This document shows, piece by piece, positions 58,305-64,000 of a stretch of DNA of 64,000 nt; positions within the stretch are counted from its first letter, which is position 1, and each line of letters starts with the position of its first letter. The notes beneath the pieces are model-generated. The model made no database searches. It was not told the origin of the DNA and saw nothing but the letters and a program-made list of their open reading frames with translations. The translations under genes and the position numbers were made by a program. Source of the DNA: Ailanthus altissimus (lineage: Eukaryota > Streptophyta > Magnoliopsida > Sapindales > Simaroubaceae); assembly GCA_946807835.1 (NCBI GenBank), contig OX327695.1, positions 22,550,501-22,614,500 of the forward strand. Direction: 5' to 3'.

Positions 58305-58912
58305 GAAAAGGACTTAAGTGGTCGACCTTGGGGAGAACTTATGTAGTTGGCCTCAGAGCGAACTTATATGAGCTCTATGGGTAGTTGATTGATGAGATCT
58401 TTATAGATATATCTTTGTGAGGGTCTTTAAGAACTTTGCCTTACAAAGGAAGCGTTCAAGTAATTTTAACCCTTATGAAGGGACCTTCATGTATTTTTAC
58501 CTCTATATAGAGGCCTTTGAGTAATTTTACCCCTTGTGGAGGGGCCTTCAAATAATTTTTACCCCTTATTGAGAGGCCTTCCAATGAATGGTTATGACTT
58601 TGTCTTCAAGTGAGTGGTCATGACTTAGTCTTCAAGTGAATGGTCATAATTTAGGTGAGAACTTATGTGGCCTTAATGATGATGAGCTTTTATGATTTGA
58701 TGATGAGAGCTTAGATAAGGGCCTTGATGAAGTCCTAGGTGGTCTGGACAAAGGCCCAGGCAATTTTAGTGAGAACTAAGATGGCGGTCTCGATGAGGGC
58801 TTAGGCAACTACTATGATGAATGCTTAGGAGGTGACATTGACGAGGGCTTAAGAGGCTGCCTCATTGAGGGCTTATGTGGCGGGCTTGATGAAGAGGTCA
58901 TCGACCTTGGTA
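58305..58912 (+). repeat. Minisatellites with 24-, 26- and about 35-bp periods
   Basis: 58440-58580: about 35-bp units (GGCCTTCAAATAATTTTTACCCC). 58582-58655: three 26-bp units (CAAGTGAATGGTCATGACTTAGTCTT). 58720-58900: a run of 24-bp units, with anchors at 58768, 58792, 58816, 58840, 58864 and 58888 (GATGAGGGCTTAGGCGGC...). In the 24-bp part one frame is open for about 50 codons and reads octapeptides such as DEGLRGCL, IEGLCGGL, but a stop (TAA) near 58775 precedes it and there is no start context. Confidence 0.8.
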
Positions 58913-59920
58913 ATAAGGTCCTTGGATTTGTAGAATGTCAATTTCTGTTAGAGGCCTATTTGTAAAATTTTAAAAATATCCTAATTGAAATTAAAATTTC
59001 AAAAACTAGGAAGGATTGGATAAGAAATGTATTCGGCCAATGGTTTGTTTGTAAAATTCTAAAAGTATTTAGGTTAAATTTAAAGTTTTCAAAATTAAAA
59101 GGGTGCTGAATGATATAAACCAAGTGGTTCTCTAATTTCTTCTCATTCTTTCTCTCTTGTGCCATGTCACTTTCTTCTTCTTCGATCGTGATAAATTTTT
59201 ATCAAGCCATCAGCCATCATACGAAGAGAAAGGGCTATTGTAAAAGACTTTGGCAACTATAAGGAGGTTACTGGCCGGTGATGACGGTGGCCGAGATGGC
59301 GAAAATGAAAGGGCAATGTTTGAATAATGTATCATCTCGATTTTGGATTTTTTGGCGATGACAGGTGACTATATAGCTTGGGTTTAGGTCGCTGGAGGTT
59401 GCTGAGTTGATCAGTATGTTCCATGGTGGTAGAGAACAATTGGAGTGACAATAATGGCGGTGTTGTGGTAACTGTGGTCTTGGCTTAATTTTTTTTATAG
59501 GGATAAAGATATTTTTGTCTCAAGAATATGACTAATACTCAGTTTTATCCCACAAATTTAAAAATGAATAGTTTTATCCTAGTTCGTTAATCAATTTTTG
59601 TTAAATTTGACAAAAGATTTTTTTTCTATACAATGACATTCTTGCCCTTAATAAAATTCACATGGCATAATTTTAACAGGACACATGGTACATAAATAAG
59701 ATTAAAACCTTTAAAATAATTAAAAAAATTAAACACATGTCATATCACGATAGGTTTAAAAATTTATTTTATAAATTATAAATAAACAAATAATATCTTT
59801 GGTGACCAATCGTCAATTGCCATTTTTCATCGACGGTGAAGGTCGTTAAAACCACCAAATTTTTGTATATAACCGAACTTTATTTTTCATGAATTATATA
59901 ATGGTGGAGTCATTTTTATA
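58913..59920. other. Gene-free stretch
   Basis: No gene I can support. 59230-59480 is GC-richer (GGTGATGACGGTGGCCGAGATGG) but has no conserved frame. 59480-59900 is AT-rich. Confidence 0.45.
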
Positions 59921-59980
59921 AAAAAAAAAAAAAATTTCTCGCGCGAAAAAGGGGGGGAAAGGGGAGGGGGGTTTAAGAGC
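59921..59980. other. Abrupt homopolymer-rich junction
   Basis: A run of 14 A is followed by TTTCTCGCGCGAAAAAG, then GGGGGGGAAAGGGGAGGGGGG. Such stacked homopolymers with CGCGCG do not resemble the rest of the window. It may be a sequencing or assembly junction, or a real purine tract. Confidence 0.6.
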
Positions 59981-60289
59981 TAGTGACTTACATCCTTATT
60001 TGACTTAGATTCTACAACTTTGGCATTACTACTACACCTTTATATTTATTTATTCACCTTTTTTTTGTCACCATAACACTGTTTTCCTAATAATTTCTTT
60101 GCTAAACTTGATTCAACACTCCCTGTCAAGGTTCTAGATTCTACTTACCTTGGTAGCATCTCCTTTTTCTTTTTGTTCTTTTTTTTAATGAATTTTGTAT
60201 GCATATTTATTGGCCTTTGAATTGTTAATCTCCATAGTTATTCTTCATAGATTTTTATATCATTCCTATAGACAACACTAAACTATTAA

Positions 60290-60905
60290 CCCAAATTTTG
60301 GTAATTTTGAAGTCAACGAGTTAAATTTATTTGTTGTTGAAAATTATTCGTTGAGATTAATAAAAATAAAGAAAAATAAAACAAGAACACCAAATTAATA
60401 GTGGTTCAACCTAATTTGACTTACGTCCCTTTTCACTGAGCCTCATCAGCTCACTTGAATACACTGTAAAATATTATTATGACAATAAAGACATATAGAA
60501 GCATAGCATTTACAGAATAAAAATATGTAACCCCCCAAAGAATAATAGATGGACCACCATTCTCTCTAGAGTGAGAATTGATCTCTCTTAATTAAATGGA
60601 GAGAACGAGATCATTGTCAATTGGATGCTTTTTTTATGGTTTAACCCCCTTTTTTATAGGGAAGTATTAATGTAAACGTCATAAGATCTGAGTCAAATAA
60701 GGATGTCACAACATTTTCTCAAATTCTAATTGGTCTTCTCTTATTAAAGTTCTACTAAAATAAGAACAATATTTTCTTTATTTGTTTAGAACTTTCCTAT
60801 AATGTCCAACTAAAATAAGACAACTCCTTTTTCCCCGTTTAGAGCTATTTTGGGCCTTTTAATAAATTGAGTTTTAGGCCAAAATTCAAGAGGGGAACAT
60901 GTTAT
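60290..60905 (+). repeat. Dispersed non-coding repeat at the head of copy B
   Basis: Same repeat as 53085-53735. Its right two thirds overlap the start of duplication copy B (60493), because copy A is cut by the window edge. Confidence 0.8.
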
Positions 60906-62323
60906 ATTTTCTGTTAATTAAAATATGAAGATACTTTGTACTTGCTTGAATGGTCCAATGTTAAAGAGATTGTAGTACATTATTTTTCTACTGAATTAGA
61001 GATTTTGAATTCAAATCCCTTCCCCAACATAAAAAAAATGAAGCCTTCCACATGTGTAATAATATTGTTATTTTGATTATATAACTTGTAGTTGCATTAT
61101 CTTATTGCAAACTACCTTTAACTTGCACTTTCGACTAAAATGATGAAGCTATTTTCCACACGTCAACCAAAAAGGTATATATGGACGTCCACATTTAAGG
61201 ATGACAATTTAATCCGAATTTGAATTTAGATTCGAAAAAACTTAGAAACCTAAAAAAATTCAAATCTAGAAAAAATCCAAAAAAAAAAAATATAGGTTTT
61301 TTATTTCAAACTTGGGTTTTGAATTTTTGTAGAATTTGGATTAATGCTAGATTCGAGTTTTTTCTAGATCTAGAAAACTGAGCCCAAAAATTGGGATTTT
61401 TTTAAAAGAGAAATTCTAAATTAATTCCTAAAATTCTTAATATTTAATATATATATTTTAAAAAAAATATGTTTACTCATTTAGTTGTTTACCTTTAGTG
61501 ATATATTGATTATACTTACAAAAAAATGTGAGAAGATTGTTTCAGTAAAAAATATTGCTAATTTTATATAACATGACTGCATACTTTATATACTCATATA
61601 CTAGCTCTTAATTAAAATTTTGGTTATTAAATTTATTTTGTAATAAAATATGAATCATGTCAATGTTTGTTTAAGAAGAAAAACACATAATATTATTGCT
61701 CTTAAGTCTTGACCCATTAAATTATTAATCATGAAATTATAAAATTTAGTGCTTAGTAATTAATGATATAAAATGTTATTCATTTTACTACTACTAATAA
61801 TTATCATAAATATTAATAGTATTATTAATAATAACCAATAATAGATAATTATAAAAAAATAATTAATAATATTTAACAATAGGTTATTACCAAATTATAC
61901 AATAATAATTATATAATCTAACAATTACTTTACAAAATAAATATATTAAAAATTCAAATTTTACTTAAAAAATAAAACAAACTAATTTTGTTTTTATGAA
62001 AAAAAGTGTAAATCCAAGTCAAAATATTAGAATTCAGTTCAATTCTAGCCCAAAGCAAAAAAATTCAGGTGAAATACAAGTTTCAAATTAAAAAGAAAAC
62101 TAAAATTAAATTCTGTTGAACAAAACCCAAACCAAAATTTACCATTCCTATTCACATAGATAGCTTTCCTATTCCCTTAATTGATTCAAATCACAGTTTG
62201 ATATGGGGGGATTCGTGGCAATTAATTGATCTTTTTCCCTCTAATTAATAAATCGCTAAGTTTGGGGAGGAAATTGAAAATTCCTTTCTAGTTAATTGTG
62301 TAAAAATTTCCCTTGTACCCACA

Positions 62324-62668
62324 ATGCGTCCAACTTCGATGGCTGTCAGTGTTACTTTTCCATTATACAAAGCTCCGTCTTTTTCTCTTCCCCCAAAGCC
62401 ATCAAGAACAGCTCCTTCCAAACTTCGTAACTACTGTTTACCATCTCACATGGAGTCGTCGCAGATTAAAGGGCAGAAACTGATGGAATTCCCTCATCTG
62501 ACGGCTGCGCATAAAGTTCTGATGGTTGGTCTCATCACTTCCTTGGAGAATCGGCTTGATTCTCATCTTCTTCCATCCTCACTTCCTCCTGATGTTGAGT
62601 TTTATCAGAGTGAGAATAGCGGTTCTCAGGGTTCTCTCCACATCAGACGTGGCGTTGATTCATCTCCT
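62324..62668 (+). pseudogene. RCCR exon 1, copy B (orphan 5' exon)
   Basis: The 115-codon exon is identical to copy A, with the same GTACGT donor at 62669 and the same intron sequence. It keeps its original upstream region, so it shows what copy A had before the LINE. The probable start is Met6 (62339). No exon 2 lies within the remaining 1.3 kb, where a copia remnant and a TRIM follow. Whether exon 2 exists beyond the window cannot be seen. Confidence 0.85.
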
Positions 62669-63004
62669 GTACGTAGTTCTTCTTCTTTCTCTTTTTCTCT
62701 CACATACATATGCAGATGCAGTTGTTTATTCATGTCCTTAAAACTCCTTGCAGTTTGTCTTTATGGAAAAACAAACTTTACCCTCGCTAATGACCTGCCA
62801 ATCTCTGTTTATCTAAACATAAAAGAAGGTGCTAAGCCAAGTCGCGTGACTACGGTCAGACAATTACTCTGCTTTTAATAAATTGACCCCAAATAGTATT
62901 ACCCAAATAATAAGAAAGGTTGTAGAAATCACAACTACCGAATTTACTCTTCCAAAATTTATATTTATTAGTACGTAAACAAATCATAAATATAATTCAA
63001 ATTT

Positions 63005-63718
63005 GTGGCTAAGGGGGGTAGATCCAGTTAAAACTTGTGTAGTCATTGACTAAGGCAATATAGTATCAGTATCCCTTATGGGATAGGATAGGAGCAAGTC
63101 CCTAAAGGTCAGCGTGCACAAGTTCAAGGGAATTCTTGGTTTTGGTTTCTGTTTCTTTGAAGGTCATTTAATGTATTTTACCATATTGACAAAATGAACA
63201 AAAGATATTTCAGTAATTGTAGTGCTTTTATTTGTATTATCAAAGAGGCTTGTACGCTTAGAGAGAACTTCCTTAAGAGCTAATACATTTGGATGTCCTA
63301 GTCTTCTGTGTAGTATTTCCAGCTCATGATTTGGTCTCAGAGGGTTAATTTTTATCTCTTTAATTGGCTCTATACTCTTGGATTGACTGTTATCAAATAC
63401 ACCAAGATAAGAATAAAACATAGACCCTAGATTGATAGTTGTTGTAGTGACATTTATTGAAGACTCTTGACTTGGACATGATCTTGACTGACTTGTGAGT
63501 TTAGTTTAACACTGCAGCTGATATAAATTCCCTTTAGCCACTCCCAGAAGCACTTCCCCTGTTTCTTGTCCTTCACAACACATTGGCAATTGTCAAATTT
63601 TATCACAATATCATTATTATTTACTAGTTTGGATATATTGATGAGATTTTTGGTGATACGTGGCACAAGTAAAATTTCATTTAGATATAGGTGTTTGTTG
63701 TGCGGATGGTGTTGTGCA
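63005..63718 (-). pseudogene. Copia remnant in copy B
   Basis: Same remnant as 8165-8873. On the minus strand 63421-63164 reads the pre-integrase motif ELEILHRRLGHPNVLALKEVL, better preserved here than in copy A. Upstream in reading direction are ITKNLINISKLVNNND and KQGKCFWEWLKG. It is cut at 63718 by the TRIM. Confidence 0.85.
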
Positions 63719-64000
63719 TGTCAAAGAACCAAAGCCCTAACTCCACTCAAAAGCATGCTCAAGAGTGAAGGGTTGGCCCTGGCCTTATATCTAGCACCAG
63801 GAGACACTCCACAACCGATGTGGGACACAGAGTCACACCCCCCTTGAGTGTCGACTGCCTCCGTCGGCGTTCGGCCGACCCACAAGAGGCCGAGAGGCAG
63901 TAGAGTGGTAGGCTCTGATACCATGTCAAAGAACCAAAGCCCTAACTCCACTCAAAAGCATGCTCAAGAGTGAAGGGTTGGCCCTGGCCTTATATCTAGC
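63719..64000 (-). mobile_element. TRIM-type miniature LTR element, cut by the window end
   Basis: Read on the minus strand: LTR (from beyond 64000 to 63924), primer site TGGTATCAGAGCC (63923-63911) directly abutting it, about 67 bases of internal sequence, purine tract AAGGGGGG (about 63845-63838), and the second LTR (63837-63719, 119 bp, TGTGACTC...TTTGACA). The LTR contains CCCACATCGG and TATAAGG, features common in plant TRIMs. The 77 visible bases of the first LTR equal the second one exactly, so the insertion is young. There is no coding capacity; it must use proteins from other elements. The target is the sequence GTTGTGCA/ATGATGC known from copy A. Confidence 0.88.
63911..63923 (-). 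promoter_or_regulatory. TRIM primer binding site
   Basis: The minus strand reads TGGTATCAGAGCC, complementary to the 3' end of initiator methionine tRNA. It touches the LTR with no spacer. Confidence 0.88.

Larger units (their letters stand above)
60493..63718 (+). repeat. Segmental duplication copy B
   Basis: It matches 1-1808 joined to 7423-8873 of copy A. The LINE is absent and the single site AAATTGAAAATTCCT is at 62271-62285. 62240-63203 is identical to copy A by my reading, while the parts before and after differ by about 4-6%. The copy ends where a TRIM element inserts at 63719. Confidence 0.93.

Noticed and set aside
56246..58900. CRISPR-like array
   Set aside because: Units are contiguous and degenerate, without constant repeats and unique spacers, in a plant nuclear context.
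63566..63951. Open frames crossing the TRIM
   Set aside because: They join copia-remnant antisense with LTR sequence and have no homology I recognise.

Overview
The window is AT-rich plant nuclear DNA from a dicot-like genome. I cannot name the species. The evidence is a two-exon red chlorophyll catabolite reductase (RCCR/ACD2) gene with plant-type splice sites, two plant L1-type LINEs, Ty1/copia and Ty3/gypsy LTR elements, a TRIM element and many decayed repeats. Only three reading frames look intact over gene length: the two ORFs of one LINE and the RCCR body. Almost everything else is retroelement sequence of different ages, often nested.

Layout. 1-8873 is copy A of a segmental duplication. 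It carries an RCCR exon 1 (7476-7820) and is split by a young, apparently intact LINE (1809-7422). 8165-10192 is a minus-strand copia remnant. 11637-18089 is an old, full-length but broken LINE of another lineage, with a C-terminal RNase H. 18290-25533 is an RCCR cluster: an orphan intron piece, an inverted exon-1 copy (C, minus strand) and the only copy with exon 2 (D, plus strand), with gypsy and LTR debris between the arms.

27000-42200 is a three-level nest. A plus-strand copia (gag to RT 28032-31407, RNase H 41784-42200) is split by a minus-strand copia-type element with about 2-kb LTRs (31408-41783). The left LTR of that element is itself split by a 1.34-kb solo LTR (33288-34623). 42200-49048 holds a near-perfect 124-bp palindrome, degenerate minisatellites, a decayed spliced gag-like gene and a probable long LTR. 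49049-51265 is an LTR related to the 31408/39802 family. 53740-58912 is a mosaic of minisatellites (periods of about 24, 26, 35, 43 and 72 bp) broken by two solo LTRs. 60493-63718 is copy B of the first duplication, without the LINE, and it ends at a TRIM element cut by the window edge (63719-64000).

The main biology is the history of RCCR. The enzyme reduces red chlorophyll catabolite in the chlorophyll breakdown pathway of plastids. The window has four exon-1 copies of two paralogous types (A/B and C/D) but only one exon 2. Copy C keeps an open presequence and has lost exon 2. Copy D keeps the whole catalytic body but its presequence is out of frame. Copies A and B are identical over about 0.96 kb that includes intron and retroelement sequence, while their flanks differ by several percent, which suggests gene conversion. 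Copy B also preserves the empty target site of the LINE, so the order of events can be read inside the window. No convincing tRNA, rRNA or CRISPR feature was seen.
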